Assembly (NCBI RefSeq): GCF_002210345.1
Contig: NZ_MWQI01000007.1
Span: 124,001 to 188,000 of the forward strand
Direction: 5' to 3'
Length of the DNA: 64,000 bases
DNA from: Fibrobacter sp. UWB4
GTDB lineage: Bacteria; Fibrobacterota; Fibrobacteria; Fibrobacterales; Fibrobacteraceae
In this document: positions 37,174 to 46,086 of the stretch, piece after piece
How positions within the stretch are numbered: position 1 is the stretch's first letter
Layout: each line of letters opens with the position of its first letter
Notes under the pieces: generated by a model
The model's database searches: none
What the model was told of the DNA's origin: nothing
Seen by the model: only the letters and a program-made list of their open reading frames with translations
Made by a program: the position numbers and the translations under genes

Positions 37174-38451
37174 TTAGACCTTGTCGAGAGCCTGCGTGAG
37201 GTCGGCGATAATGTCTTCGACATTTTCGATACCGACACTGAAACGGATGAGGTCCGGTGCAACGCCTGCTTCGATGAGCTGTTCGTCGCTGAGCTGACGG
37301 TGCGTGTGGCTTGCCGGGTGCAGCACACAGCTGCGGGCGTCGGCCACGTGGGTCACGATGCAGATCATCTTGAGGCTATCCATGAACTGGATGGACTTTT
37401 CACGACCGCCCTTGATGCCGAACGTGAGAACGCCGCACGGGAGGCCACCCTTGAACTGCTTCTGGGAGAGTTCATAGTACTTGTCGCCTTCGAGGCCAGC
37501 GTAGTTGACCCAAGCGACCTTCGGGTGATTTTTGAGGAACTTGGCGCAGGCGAGAGCGTTTTCGCAGTGGCGCGGCATGCGGAGGTGCAACGTTTCAAGA
37601 CCCACGTTCAAGAGGAATGCGTTCTGCGGCGACTGAATGGAGCCAAAATCGCGCATGAGCTGTGCGGTTGCCTTCGTGATGTAAGCGCCCTTGCCGAAAG
37701 CCTTCGTATAGGCGAGGCCGTGGTAGCTCGGATCCGGTTCGGTGAGGCCCTTGAAACGGTCGTGGTTTGCTTCCCAGTCGAAGTTGCCGCTGTCAACGAT
37801 GCAGCCACCGACTGCCATGGCGTGGCCATCCATGTACTTGGTCGTGGAGTGGGTCACGATGTCAACGCCGAATTCGATCGGACGGCAGAGAATCGGGGTC
37901 GGGAAGGTGTTGTCGACAATCATCGGAACGCCGTGCTTGTGGGCGAGATCAGCAAAGCGCTTGAGGTCCAAGACCTTGCCTGCCGGGTTTGCGACGGTTT
38001 CGCCGAAGACGCACTTGGTGTTCGGGCGGAAAGCCTTTTCGATTTCTTCGTCAGAAGCGTCCTGGTCCACGAACGTGCATTCAATGCCGAGCTTCTTCAT
38101 GGTGACGGAGAAGAGGTTGCTTGTGCCGCCGTAAATAGCGGAAGTGCTGATGAAATGGTCGCCGGATTCGCAGATGTTGAAAACGGCGTAGAAGTTTGCG
38201 GCCTGACCGGAACTCGTGAGCATGGCGGCAACACCACCTTCGAGAGCGGCGATCTTGTTAGCGACGGCGTCGTTGGTCGGGTTCTGCAGACGGGTGTAGA
38301 AGTAGCCACTGGCCTTCAGGTCGAACAAGTCGGCCATGTCATTGGTGGTTTCGTACTTGAACGTGGTGCTCTGGTAGATGGGGAGAACGCGCGGTTCGCC
38401 GTTTTTCGGCTGCCAACCGCCCTGAATGCAAAGAGTTTCGATCTTGGACAT
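37174..38451 (-). CDS. metY: O-acetylhomoserine sulfhydrylase (MetY / Met17 type)
   Basis: A 425-residue Cys/Met-metabolism PLP enzyme, start ATG at 38451 with an AAGGATT site. It would join O-acetylhomoserine with sulfide (or methanethiol) to give homocysteine (or methionine). ETLCIQGGWQP is the MetY start, YTRLQNPTND and SSGQAA follow, and the PLP lysine is in VTHSTTKYMDGH. The closing ARSCVLHPASHTHRQL...RFSVGIENVEDI block is diagnostic. It stands alone between a terminator and an AT-rich promoter region. It could use the sulfur released by the cluster at 55-64 kb, but that link is inference. Confidence 0.93.
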   Translation of the reverse strand: MSKIETLCIQGGWQPKNGEPRVLPIYQSTTFKYETTNDMADLFDLKASGYFYTRLQNPTNDAVANKIAALEGGVAAMLTSSGQAANFYAVFNICESGDHFISTSAIYGGTSNLFSVTMKKLGIECTFVDQDASDEEIEKAFRPNTKCVFGETVANPAGKVLDLKRFADLAHKHGVPMIVDNTFPTPILCRPIEFGVDIVTHSTTKYMDGHAMAVGGCIVDSGNFDWEANHDRFKGLTEPDPSYHGLAYTKAFGKGAYITKATAQLMRDFGSIQSPQNAFLLNVGLETLHLRMPRHCENALACAKFLKNHPKVAWVNYAGLEGDKYYELSQKQFKGGLPCGVLTFGIKGGREKSIQFMDSLKMICIVTHVADARSCVLHPASHTHRQLSDEQLIEAGVAPDLIRFSVGIENVEDIIADLTQALDKV

Positions 38452-38760
38452 TTTAGAATCCTTTTTTTGTGTGGTCGCCGTGGTGACCATATAATTTAAT
38501 TATGGCTTGTAATATAGTTAGATTCTATAACGTGGTCTAGTAAAAAGAATCCCGAAAACAGCTGAAATTTAGAAAGTATGGGTGAAATTAGGGAAAAGTT
38601 ATAGATGGTAATAACTTGAAACTATAGCTATCTAATCGATAAAGCGTTTTTTTGGGGTGTAGGATGAAAATGGTAAAAATTATTATCTTTGAATTAGGTT
38701 GTTCTTAGGAATGTGGTAATTTGGTGAAATTATCATAAAATAAATGAACAAAGGAGTTTT
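38452..38760. other. AT-rich intergenic region, divergent promoters
   Basis: These 309 bp separate metY (minus) from the AT-rich island (plus). A TATATT box lies about 50 bp upstream of metY, and an AAAGGAG ribosome-binding site precedes 38761. I looked for a SAM or SAH riboswitch and saw none. A CTATAGCTAT word near 38625 is not a full LysR box. Confidence 0.5.
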
Positions 38761-39345
38761 ATGGTGGAATTTTTTAAGAAATACTCTAAAGATATCCGAA
38801 TTGGTTTGGTTGTCGCAATTATAATGCTGGTACTGACAAAATTGGGTGGATATCTTTTGGAATTAGTGATGTTGGCTATACCAAAAATAGGAATTCCTAT
38901 TTTTGATTTTTTTGTAAATTTGATTTACAAAAGTGCGGCTTCATATTCTTCATCATCGATGATATGGTTTTTTACCGCAATATTTTTTAGTGTTTTTTTT
39001 CTTGTTGCTTTTTATATTGCGATGAGGCCTTTTAAAAAGGACGTTGGGGAACAATTGTATGAGTCTGTTGTGCCATGTAAAGAAAGTAATTCTCGAAAAA
39101 ATAAAGTGGTTCTTTTGATGTCCATTTCTTTTTTTGATTTTTTGCTAGGTCTATTTATTTTTGTCATTCCTGGTATGTATTATTCAAAATTTGAAAAAAA
39201 TTTGATTGCTATACGACCATATATCGAAGAACAGGAATATAATCTTTTGAAATCAAAATGGGTGTTGATGAAAGGAAAAAATGATTATTTGATTATAGAT
39301 GAAACGATTACAAATATTAAAAAGAAAAATAATTTAGAAAAATAA
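38761..39345 (+). CDS. Small AT-rich membrane protein of unknown function
   Basis: A 194-residue protein with three strong hydrophobic segments (about 14-42, 65-88 and 117-140) and a basic, lysine-rich cytoplasmic tail. Its DNA is much richer in A+T than the flanking genes, as is the next gene, suggesting recent transfer. An AAAGGAG site sits 5 bp before the ATG. I do not recognise a family. It could be a partner or immunity-type protein for the deaminase-like product downstream, but only the neighbourhood supports that. Confidence 0.7.
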   Translation: MVEFFKKYSKDIRIGLVVAIIMLVLTKLGGYLLELVMLAIPKIGIPIFDFFVNLIYKSAASYSSSSMIWFFTAIFFSVFFLVAFYIAMRPFKKDVGEQLYESVVPCKESNSRKNKVVLLMSISFFDFLLGLFIFVIPGMYYSKFEKNLIAIRPYIEEQEYNLLKSKWVLMKGKNDYLIIDETITNIKKKNNLEK

Positions 39346-39464
39346 GAAAAATACGTTCAGGTATAGAAAAAATCGATTATGGATTATTCAATTGATGTTG
39401 ATGAAAAAAAATTTGTTTTAGTGACGATATTTTAAATGATGAGTCACCATGTATTTTTGAAATA

Positions 39465-40577
39465 ATGATGGATATTCCGCCAGTATATTATCTTTATAAA
39501 TATCATAAAAATGATGACTATGAAAAAACGATTGAAATAACATCTTACTATTTTAATCGTATAAAGCTGATTTATTTGAAGCTAAAAGATGATCTATTTC
39601 ATCTTGAAAAAAGTATTAATTCAAAATTTTTTCTTGCGTACAAAGAATGGTTTGAATTTTCTAAACAAATGATAAGGCGCTCTTTTGAAAATGAAGAAAG
39701 AAATTATGACGAAGTAGAACAAAAATTGAATGAAATTATTTCTTTAAGTGAAGACGATGAACTACAAAATATCATATGGCATAATTTTATGATATTTAAA
39801 CAGCGGTTTTCTCTTCGTCATGATAATAATGGTTTAAGCATTTTTTCCTATTGGATGGCAAAAAAAGTTAACGATTTTATTTTCAAGCAAAATGAGAACC
39901 ATGTAAATTTATTACCATTTCTTGAAAAATCAACTTTATTTAGAAAATTATTAACGAAAACAACTATTACTAGTATTGCAAATTCTGTTCAAAATGCAAT
40001 AAAAAATATAATAAATCATATTCCTAAGCTGAAAAGTCCAGAAAGTTTGTTTTATGATTTAAACAGATTGTTGAATGAATTATATCCAGATTATTCATTG
40101 TTGGAACGGTATCAAAATGATCGGGAAGGATGTTTTGCTATTGCAGTGAATTCGACTTGGAATATAGCGTATGCTTTAAGTGGTTCTAGAGATTTTGAAC
40201 CTGCATTGGAAAATGTTTTTATTGAAATTGAATCTAAACTTTTTAATAACAATTGCGTGAGATGCTGTGTTACTGGTGAAATGCTTTTTTATATACCCCC
40301 TTTTTATACTCCAATTAAATTAAGAGATGATCAGGCCTATAAACCAAATCATTATTCATGTTGCGAAAGAAAAATTTTGGCAAATATAAAAGAAAATGAT
40401 AATACATTCTTTGTTCGTTGGGCTCCTTGTGAAAAGTGTTGCCCTGCGTTGCTTAATCGTTATGAAAAAATATTTGCATATAATGAAAATTTTAAGGAAA
40501 GTAAAATTCATAAGAGAACAAAAGTTCAGGAATATAGAATACATTTGAAAAATATGTTTGTTAGTGAGAAGGCTTGA
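39465..40577 (+). CDS. Putative zinc-dependent deaminase-fold protein, AT-rich, possibly frameshifted at its 5' end
   Basis: A 370-residue protein. The first 220 residues are helical, charged and unrecognised. The last 150 fit a deaminase fold: strand CFAIAVNSTWNIAYALSGSRD, then a [HC]xE-like CCE (Cys299, Glu301) opening helix ERKILANI, strand TFFVRWA, and PCEKC (Pro321, Cys322, Cys325). CxE plus PCxxC are the zinc ligands and catalytic Glu of cytidine/nucleic-acid deaminases, including bacterial toxin deaminases. Additional cysteines (CVRCC) lie just upstream. No ribosome-binding site precedes 39465; an alternative start at 39379 reaches this frame only by a -1 shift at an A8 run (39404-39411). 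Toxin, defence or housekeeping roles cannot be separated from sequence alone. Confidence 0.6.
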   Translation: MMDIPPVYYLYKYHKNDDYEKTIEITSYYFNRIKLIYLKLKDDLFHLEKSINSKFFLAYKEWFEFSKQMIRRSFENEERNYDEVEQKLNEIISLSEDDELQNIIWHNFMIFKQRFSLRHDNNGLSIFSYWMAKKVNDFIFKQNENHVNLLPFLEKSTLFRKLLTKTTITSIANSVQNAIKNIINHIPKLKSPESLFYDLNRLLNELYPDYSLLERYQNDREGCFAIAVNSTWNIAYALSGSRDFEPALENVFIEIESKLFNNNCVRCCVTGEMLFYIPPFYTPIKLRDDQAYKPNHYSCCERKILANIKENDNTFFVRWAPCEKCCPALLNRYEKIFAYNENFKESKIHKRTKVQEYRIHLKNMFVSEKA

Positions 40578-40633
40578 TAGATGGGAAAAAATAGAAATAA
40601 TTGTTATTAATTTTTTTTCTATTTTTCTTTCCG

Positions 40634-41596
40634 ATGAAACCGGCTCCGATTAAAACTCCCGATTCTCTAGCAAGCACTTCGCGCGGCCTTGCTTTTTGGC
40701 ATGCCCTTGCGATTGGGACGATTGCATTCTGGGGTACGAGTTTCGTGAGCACGAAGGTGCTCTTGAATCACGGATTCTCGGCGGTGCAGATTTTTACGTT
40801 GCGTTTTACGGTGACGTACTTGCTGCTGCTTGCGATGACTCATAAAAGGTTCCGTTGCGAAAACTGGAAGCACGAACTGATTTTGTGCTTGTGTGGGCTT
40901 ACGGGTTGCACTCTTTACTTTTGGGCAGAGAATACGGCGCTTACGATTTCGCCGTCGAGCAATGTCTCGCTGATTGTCTGCACAAATCCGCTTTTGACGA
41001 TGATTTTTGGCGGGCTCATTTACAAGAGCGAACGCCTTTGCAAGCGACAGATTCTCGGGTGTGTGATTACGTTTATCGGGATGGTGCTTGTTGTGTTGAA
41101 TGGAAAGTTTATTCTGAAGCTTTCGCCGGTTGGCGATTTGCTTGCGTTCAGTTCGGCATGCATGTGGACGATTTATTCCTTGATTGTCCGACCGCTCAAT
41201 GGAAAATACTCTACGCTTTTTATAACGCGAAAGATGTTTTTCTATGGCGCGCTCTCGTCAATAATCATTATGCTTGGCGAAACCGCGATTGCTCCAAACG
41301 AGGTGGGTGCGGGGCGGTTCCTCGGAGTCCCGTGGCAGAACTTTGCGGAGCCTGTCGTGTCGCTCAACTTCCTTTGCCTTACGGTGTTCTCGTCGCTGTT
41401 TGGGTACCTCATCTGGAATAAGGTACTAAAACAACTCGGAACGGTTTTGGCAAGCAATTATATATACGCGATTCCGCTGGTGACAATTATTACGGCGGTC
41501 ATTGCTCTTGGGGAACGCATCACGTCGGTCGCGATTGCGGGTGCTGTTGCCATTGTTGCGGGCATGGTCCTTGCGGAATGGAAACCGCGAAAGTAA
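40634..41596 (+). CDS. EamA/DMT-family membrane transporter
   Basis: A 320-residue protein with ten predicted helices in two EamA repeats, starting at the ATG at 40634 (MKPAPIKTPDS). IAFWGTSFVSTKVLL and the ENTALTISPSSNVSLI segment in the first half, and SSLFGYLIWNKVLKQLG...ASNYIYAIPLVTIITAVI in the second, are typical of drug/metabolite exporters. Base composition returns to that of the main genome here, marking the right border of the AT-rich island. Substrate unknown. Confidence 0.9.
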   Translation: MKPAPIKTPDSLASTSRGLAFWHALAIGTIAFWGTSFVSTKVLLNHGFSAVQIFTLRFTVTYLLLLAMTHKRFRCENWKHELILCLCGLTGCTLYFWAENTALTISPSSNVSLIVCTNPLLTMIFGGLIYKSERLCKRQILGCVITFIGMVLVVLNGKFILKLSPVGDLLAFSSACMWTIYSLIVRPLNGKYSTLFITRKMFFYGALSSIIIMLGETAIAPNEVGAGRFLGVPWQNFAEPVVSLNFLCLTVFSSLFGYLIWNKVLKQLGTVLASNYIYAIPLVTIITAVIALGERITSVAIAGAVAIVAGMVLAEWKPRK

Positions 41597-41611
41597 GGCC
41601 TCGTGAAAGGG

Positions 41612-41639
41612 CGATGCCCGTTCGGTGACGGGCATGACA
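41612..41639. repeat. REP-like repeat
   Basis: CGATGCCCGT and ACGGGCATGACA arms, the GATGCCCG/CGGGCATGACA variant, lie just after the DMT transporter gene. Confidence 0.7.
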
Positions 41640-41685
41640 AGTTTTGTTTACAGCGCCCTGAATTGTTTACTATATTTTTCATAGG

Positions 41686-41871
41686 TAATGCCTTATGCGG
41701 TAAAACGCTGTATCGTGTCACCGCTGATGCGATATAAGAGAATCCTGTGAAAGCCGGGAACGGTCTCGCCGCTGTAAGGGAGGACGAAACCAGCATAAAC
41801 CAATGCTTGCCGCAAGGCGGGTGTGAAGGGGCTGGAAGTAGAGCGATCCCCGAGTCAGAAGAACTGTAAGG
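41686..41871 (+). ncRNA. Cobalamin (B12) riboswitch
   Basis: The region has the conserved core of cobalamin riboswitches: GAATCCTGTGAAAGCCGGGAACGG... leading to GCCGCTGTAAGG, a later GGCTGGAAGTAG, then GATCCCCGAGTCAGAAGA followed by ACTG, a B12-box variant. It lies directly before a TonB-dependent receptor. A following hairpin (ACAAC-GGCGC / GCGCC-GTTGT, about 41873-41901) ends next to the start codon and could be the expression platform. A TATATT promoter element is at 41671. Confidence 0.88.
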
Positions 41872-41906
41872 CACAACGGGCGCTTTGCGCCACGGGTTGT
41901 TAAACG

Positions 41907-43997
41907 GTGCGAAAGACATCGCTTTGCATAGCCACGCATTTGCGTGGGTGTTTGACTGCATGCTATCGTTCTGGCAGTCTCTTGGGCGTTCGCGTGTGCG
42001 CGGCCGTACTGCTTGCGAGCGTTTCTAGTTTTTCCGAAGAGTATATCCAAGATTTAGGCGAGTCCTCTGTTTACGAGACGACGAGTGTTGAAAAGCCTTT
42101 GCAGGCGTCATCGAGCTATGCCGAGGTTTTGTCCGAAGCGTGGGAAGGTCGTTCGCTTTCGGCAGCGGAAGTCTTGGCTTCTTTGCCGGGTGTGCAGTAC
42201 ACGCGCCAGGGCGGTGTCGGGAGTTTCCAGACCGTGAGCATCCGTGGAGTCTCGGCAAAGAACATTGTCGTTTGCATGGACGGAATCCCGCTGAACGATG
42301 CGTCGGGCGGTGCGGTTGATTTTGGAACGATTGACCTGAATCAGGTTGAAAAAATTGAAGTTTACAAAGACCGTGTGCCTGCGAAATTTGGCGGTCGCGG
42401 GATTGGCGGTGCCATTAACTTTGTGACGAAAGGTTCGAAGCCTGCTGAAGCTGTGCTCAAGCCGGAAGATAAAAAGTCGGGCCGTGTGCTTTTGAGCTAC
42501 GGTAGCCACAACACGTGGGAAGCCTCGACGCAGTTGCTTTCGCGTTTGACGGATAGCGCTTCGGTGAGTGCGTCTTTGTCGGCGCGTCACAGCGATAACG
42601 ATTACGAGTTTGAAAGCCAGAACGGAACTCAGTACGATCCGGATGATGACTATACGGATACGCGTAGAAATGCTGAATTTACTGAATATTCGGGGCTTTT
42701 CAAGGCTCGCGTTCTGCATGCAAGTGGTGTGTTCTCGACGTTGAATTTTAACTTTAGCCGTTCGGAAGGCGGTAATCCGGGTCGCGATGATTACCAGACG
42801 TCTGTCGCGGGCTACAAGGGCGAGTTTGCGCAGGCGACATACCGTGCGGAACTCCCGCAGTTGCTCGGTTGGCTCTGGCTTGAATTTTCGCTGACGGGAA
42901 AATTTGAAAAGGCCGTCTCGCATTCGTATTATCCGCTCGATCACTTGGGCTATGCTTCATCGGATTTTTTGAAGTATGGAGCGGCCGGCTATAGCCTTAT
43001 TCCTGAAGTCCTTGCGAATTACTCTGGCGAAAAAATTGAAGCGAACTTGCGCTTGTCGCTGGATATGAGCTACTATTCGGGACGCGGTTCTTCGAAACCT
43101 TGGAACTTGACTCGCTACGCGACGACATCTTCGGGAGATGTTTCGTATAACATCCTAAAGACGCTTTCTGTGGGCGGCGAAGGTTCGGCTCTCTTTATTA
43201 AGGACGATATTCACGGCGGTGAATATGTTTCTCCTGTAATGACGAAAAAGTTGAAATCGGCTAAAGATCGCGATGTTTCTTTTGCGGGCCGTGGGTTTGT
43301 GCGGTATGATGCGCCTGATTCTAGATATGGTGGCAGCTTGAGCTTTGGACGCTTATTCCGTGCGCCGCAGCTGATGGAAATTTATGGTGTTTATCCTGGT
43401 ATGGTCTCGAATCCGGATCTTCTTGATGAATCGGCTCTCCGTTTTGAGGTGGGCGGCTATTATATGATCCCTAAAAGCCAAACGGTTATTCGGGCCACGT
43501 ATTTTCAGACGAGTGTAAAGAATGCGATTTGCTGGATCAATAGCGGAAATTTTCTGAAACCGTTGAATGTCGGCAAGTCGCATATTCGGGGCCTTGAAGC
43601 CGAATTAGAAAGCAAGCCTAAAAAGTGGTTTACTGCTATTTTACGTGCAACATTCCAAAAAACGGAAGACAAAAGCGAGGAACATTATTATAACGGAAAA
43701 ATGCTCCCGTATGAGCCGGCGCGTTCGTACTATGCTGAGGCAAAATTTGATTTGCCGTACCATTTTGATTTTATTTGGACGTCGGAATACCGTACGAAGA
43801 TTTTTGAAGATAGGACAAACCGCATAAAGCAACCTGCGGTGGATTTGCACCATCTTTCGCTAGGTTATAATCCCTTTAATAAAACCAGACTTGTATTTGC
43901 GTTGCGGAATATCACGGATGAAAAATATAGAAATGTATATACGCCGTTCCCTACTCCTGGACGAGAGTACAAATTAACATTAACACAGGGGTTTTAA
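41907..43997 (+). CDS. btuB: TonB-dependent outer-membrane receptor, BtuB-like (cobalamin)
   Basis: A 696-residue receptor. A signal-like segment (VCAAVLLASVSSFSE) is followed by a short TonB-box region, the plug (SAAEVLASLPGVQYT...VSIRGVSAKNIVVCMDGIPLND...KIEVYKDRVPAKFGGRGIGGAINFVTKG) and a 22-strand type barrel ending in an aromatic residue (LTLTQGF). The upstream cobalamin riboswitch gives the substrate. The start is uncertain: GTG at 41907 is the first in-frame candidate, and another GTG lies at 41994. The next gene is a surface lipoprotein that probably works with it. Confidence 0.88.
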   Translation: MRKTSLCIATHLRGCLTACYRSGSLLGVRVCAAVLLASVSSFSEEYIQDLGESSVYETTSVEKPLQASSSYAEVLSEAWEGRSLSAAEVLASLPGVQYTRQGGVGSFQTVSIRGVSAKNIVVCMDGIPLNDASGGAVDFGTIDLNQVEKIEVYKDRVPAKFGGRGIGGAINFVTKGSKPAEAVLKPEDKKSGRVLLSYGSHNTWEASTQLLSRLTDSASVSASLSARHSDNDYEFESQNGTQYDPDDDYTDTRRNAEFTEYSGLFKARVLHASGVFSTLNFNFSRSEGGNPGRDDYQTSVAGYKGEFAQATYRAELPQLLGWLWLEFSLTGKFEKAVSHSYYPLDHLGYASSDFLKYGAAGYSLIPEVLANYSGEKIEANLRLSLDMSYYSGRGSSKPWNLTRYATTSSGDVSYNILKTLSVGGEGSALFIKDDIHGGEYVSPVMTKKLKSAKDRDVSFAGRGFVRYDAPDSRYGGSLSFGRLFRAPQLMEIYGVYPGMVSNPDLLDESALRFEVGGYYMIPKSQTVIRATYFQTSVKNAICWINSGNFLKPLNVGKSHIRGLEAELESKPKKWFTAILRATFQKTEDKSEEHYYNGKMLPYEPARSYYAEAKFDLPYHFDFIWTSEYRTKIFEDRTNRIKQPAVDLHHLSLGYNPFNKTRLVFALRNITDEKYRNVYTPFPTPGREYKLTLTQGF

Positions 43998-44063
43998 CCC
44001 CGCGCAGTGAAAACCTTGCAAAACATGTAATGCTTTTGCTGCGAAAACATAAAGAGGTAAACG

Positions 44064-45125
44064 ATGAAAAAACTCCTTACACTTCTTGCAGGCTCTACGC
44101 TTGCGCTCTACATGCAGGGCTGCTCGGATAGCGGTACTTCTGCTAATGATGGTAATCCGTTTAAGGCTTCTGTCTATGTTTTCGGAAGCAACCGTTCGGA
44201 TGCTGGTGAACTCCGCTGGATCGACGAAGATGGCGAAGTCTCTGAAGCCAAGGTTTCGCTCTATCAGGACTCTAGAATTTTCCCCATTGACGGAAAAATC
44301 TTTGTTCTTGAAGGTCTTTCTATAGATAACATTTCTGTTTTCGATCCTTCGAAGAACAAGGTCACGGCGCAGATTAAACTGGACGACTCATCGAATCCTG
44401 TTGATGTTGTAAAGGCAAACGATGATGAAGTTTGGGTTGCTCTTCAGAATGCTCCCAAGATTGTAAAGGTCTCCGTCGAAAAGAAGAAGGTAATAAATAA
44501 AATTAAGACGAAGGACTTCATTCAGGGTAAGGCGATTTCTCCGAACGTTGTTGATCTTGAAGTGACTGGCGACACCTTGATCGCCCTCTTCCAGCGTATG
44601 GATGAAAATTGGGGAACTCCTGCTCCGGGCCTCATTGCCTTGTATACGCTTGATGAAGGCAAGCTGCTTGACACCATTAGACTTGCTAAGTACAATCCGC
44701 AGACAATGGGCTTTGCTAAGGGCAAGCTTTATGTAGGCTCTATTGCTGGTTATTCGACCGAAGACAATGGCATTGAAGTCGTTGATCTGGCTAAGAAGAA
44801 GTCTTCTGTGGTTGTTGACGGTAAGAAACTTGGCGGTGGCGTTTTCTCGATGGCGCTTAATTCGGATGATGGCATTGCATATGTAGCCGTTTATGAAGCT
44901 TGGGGAACGATTACTCTTGCTCAAGTCAATCTTTCTGATAAGTCTATAAAGAAGATCAAGGGCATTTCCAATATCATTGGTTCTTTGGCCTATGATTCTG
45001 ATGCCGAAACCTTGTACATTGGTAACGACGACTATTTTTATAGCTATAAGGGCGACAAGGTCGAGAAAATTGAAAATGCGGCAAAGGATGCTCTCCAGCC
45101 GTACGGCATTGCTATTTTGAAGTAA
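44064..45125 (+). CDS. Beta-propeller lipoprotein, probable BtuG-like cobalamin-binding partner
   Basis: A 353-residue lipoprotein with lipobox MQGC. The mature part is a series of YncE-like blade motifs (GKIFVLEGLSIDNISVFDPSKNKV, ANDDEVWVALQNAPKIVKV, KGKLYVGSIAGY, GIAYVAVYEAWGTITLAQV, ETLYIGNDDYF), a seven-bladed-type propeller. In Bacteroides, BtuG, a surface propeller lipoprotein, caps BtuB and binds B12 tightly. The same order, riboswitch-BtuB-propeller, supports an equivalent role. Spacing is 66 bp after btuB, with AAAGAGG before the ATG. Confidence 0.75.
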   Translation: MKKLLTLLAGSTLALYMQGCSDSGTSANDGNPFKASVYVFGSNRSDAGELRWIDEDGEVSEAKVSLYQDSRIFPIDGKIFVLEGLSIDNISVFDPSKNKVTAQIKLDDSSNPVDVVKANDDEVWVALQNAPKIVKVSVEKKKVINKIKTKDFIQGKAISPNVVDLEVTGDTLIALFQRMDENWGTPAPGLIALYTLDEGKLLDTIRLAKYNPQTMGFAKGKLYVGSIAGYSTEDNGIEVVDLAKKKSSVVVDGKKLGGGVFSMALNSDDGIAYVAVYEAWGTITLAQVNLSDKSIKKIKGISNIIGSLAYDSDAETLYIGNDDYFYSYKGDKVEKIENAAKDALQPYGIAILK

Positions 45126-45170
45126 TTGAAGGTGGCTCCGGTACTGTGGCCGGAGTGACTATGTGCTTAA

Positions 45171-45205
45171 TTCGAGGCGGCTATTCCTAGCCGCCTTATT
45201 TTGTA
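45171..45205 (+). terminator. Terminator; exact 35-bp copy of 46955-46989
   Basis: AGGCGGCTA-TTCC-TAGCCGCCT forms a strong stem followed by TATTTTGTA. The 35 bp are identical to the terminator region at 46955. Confidence 0.85.
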
Positions 45206-45322
45206 CGTTTTTTAGTTTTTGGAATGTTCGAAAGGCTGGAAAAGTGTTAAATTATGGATATGGCCAACCTAATTTTGGTGGGGCTATAGGTGGTTTTAGA
45301 TTAGTGAGGAGGTTAAAATAGA

Positions 45323-46060
45323 ATGAAAAAGTCCGTTATGTTTTTTTTAATAGCGTCGTTTTTATTGGCGTCCTGTGCGGATAGTGTTTCTGAAGATCAG
45401 ACTTTTGGCAGTGTTCTTGTCGATAAGGAAGAAATTAGTGTAGATTCTCTGCTTCTAAGTCAAATAGCGGGATCGAAAAAAATAGATGGCGGTCTTTATG
45501 TGTCTTTTTTGAAGCCGAACTCAAAGAATTCTTTGGATACGGTGACTGTTTTGACTTCAGAAAATAAAGTTCTTTATTTGAAGGATAGTTCCTTCAATTA
45601 TGTTGCTGCTTATGATTGTCGTAATTCTGACGCTAAATCAGATATCGCTGGTGGTTATGACACAATGTTTGTTAATTATGGTGAATCTAAAAAGATGAGC
45701 TATATACCATATCAAAAAATACCTTCCATAAACAAGCAACTTCTGAAAAGTGTGCTTTCGGTAATCTCCAAAGAAAAAGACCATGTTTTGTCAGATACGA
45801 TAGTTTCAAGTTATAAATTAAAAGCAAAAAATTTTATAGATGGAATTGAATTTGTTGATGCGAGCGATTATCCTGAATATGTGGATGATCCTTGCCGTGG
45901 TCATATGGAATATCCAGAACCGTTGGAAAACTGGAAATATTATTTAGAGAATGTGAGTCGAATTACTTTGCCTAAGGATACGACTGTTGATTGGATTTTA
46001 GTATATACTGATCAATATGGCCGCAGTGATTCGTTGACGATAACAACGCAATTTAAATAG
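45323..46060 (+). CDS. Putative lipoprotein of unknown function
   Basis: A 245-residue protein with a signal peptide and lipobox LASC near residues 15-18. The mature part is acidic and beta-rich, with one cysteine pair candidate (YDCRNSD and DDPCRGH). No known domain is recognised. It has a strong GAGGAGGT site and is followed 26 bp later by the FISUMP lipoprotein, so the two form an operon. Confidence 0.82.
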   Translation: MKKSVMFFLIASFLLASCADSVSEDQTFGSVLVDKEEISVDSLLLSQIAGSKKIDGGLYVSFLKPNSKNSLDTVTVLTSENKVLYLKDSSFNYVAAYDCRNSDAKSDIAGGYDTMFVNYGESKKMSYIPYQKIPSINKQLLKSVLSVISKEKDHVLSDTIVSSYKLKAKNFIDGIEFVDASDYPEYVDDPCRGHMEYPEPLENWKYYLENVSRITLPKDTTVDWILVYTDQYGRSDSLTITTQFK

Positions 46061-46086
46061 TTGTGTTTTTTTTGAAGGAGATGCAA

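Noticed and set aside
37053-37328. N-terminal extension of the bile-acid-type symporter
   Set aside because: It would read back through the metY terminator and part of metY; the internal ATG at 37052 has a ribosome-binding site and the family N-terminus.
37300-38499. A 399-codon plus-strand ORF opposite metY
   Set aside because: A shadow of the conserved metY frame; no ribosome-binding site and no domain.
38452-38760. A SAM-type riboswitch upstream of metY
   Set aside because: Expected because of the gene, but the leader is only about 50 bp and shows no conserved aptamer core.
41959-42027. A short ORF starting ATG within the 5' part of btuB
   Set aside because: It is out of frame with the receptor, short and ends quickly; it does not supply a better signal peptide.
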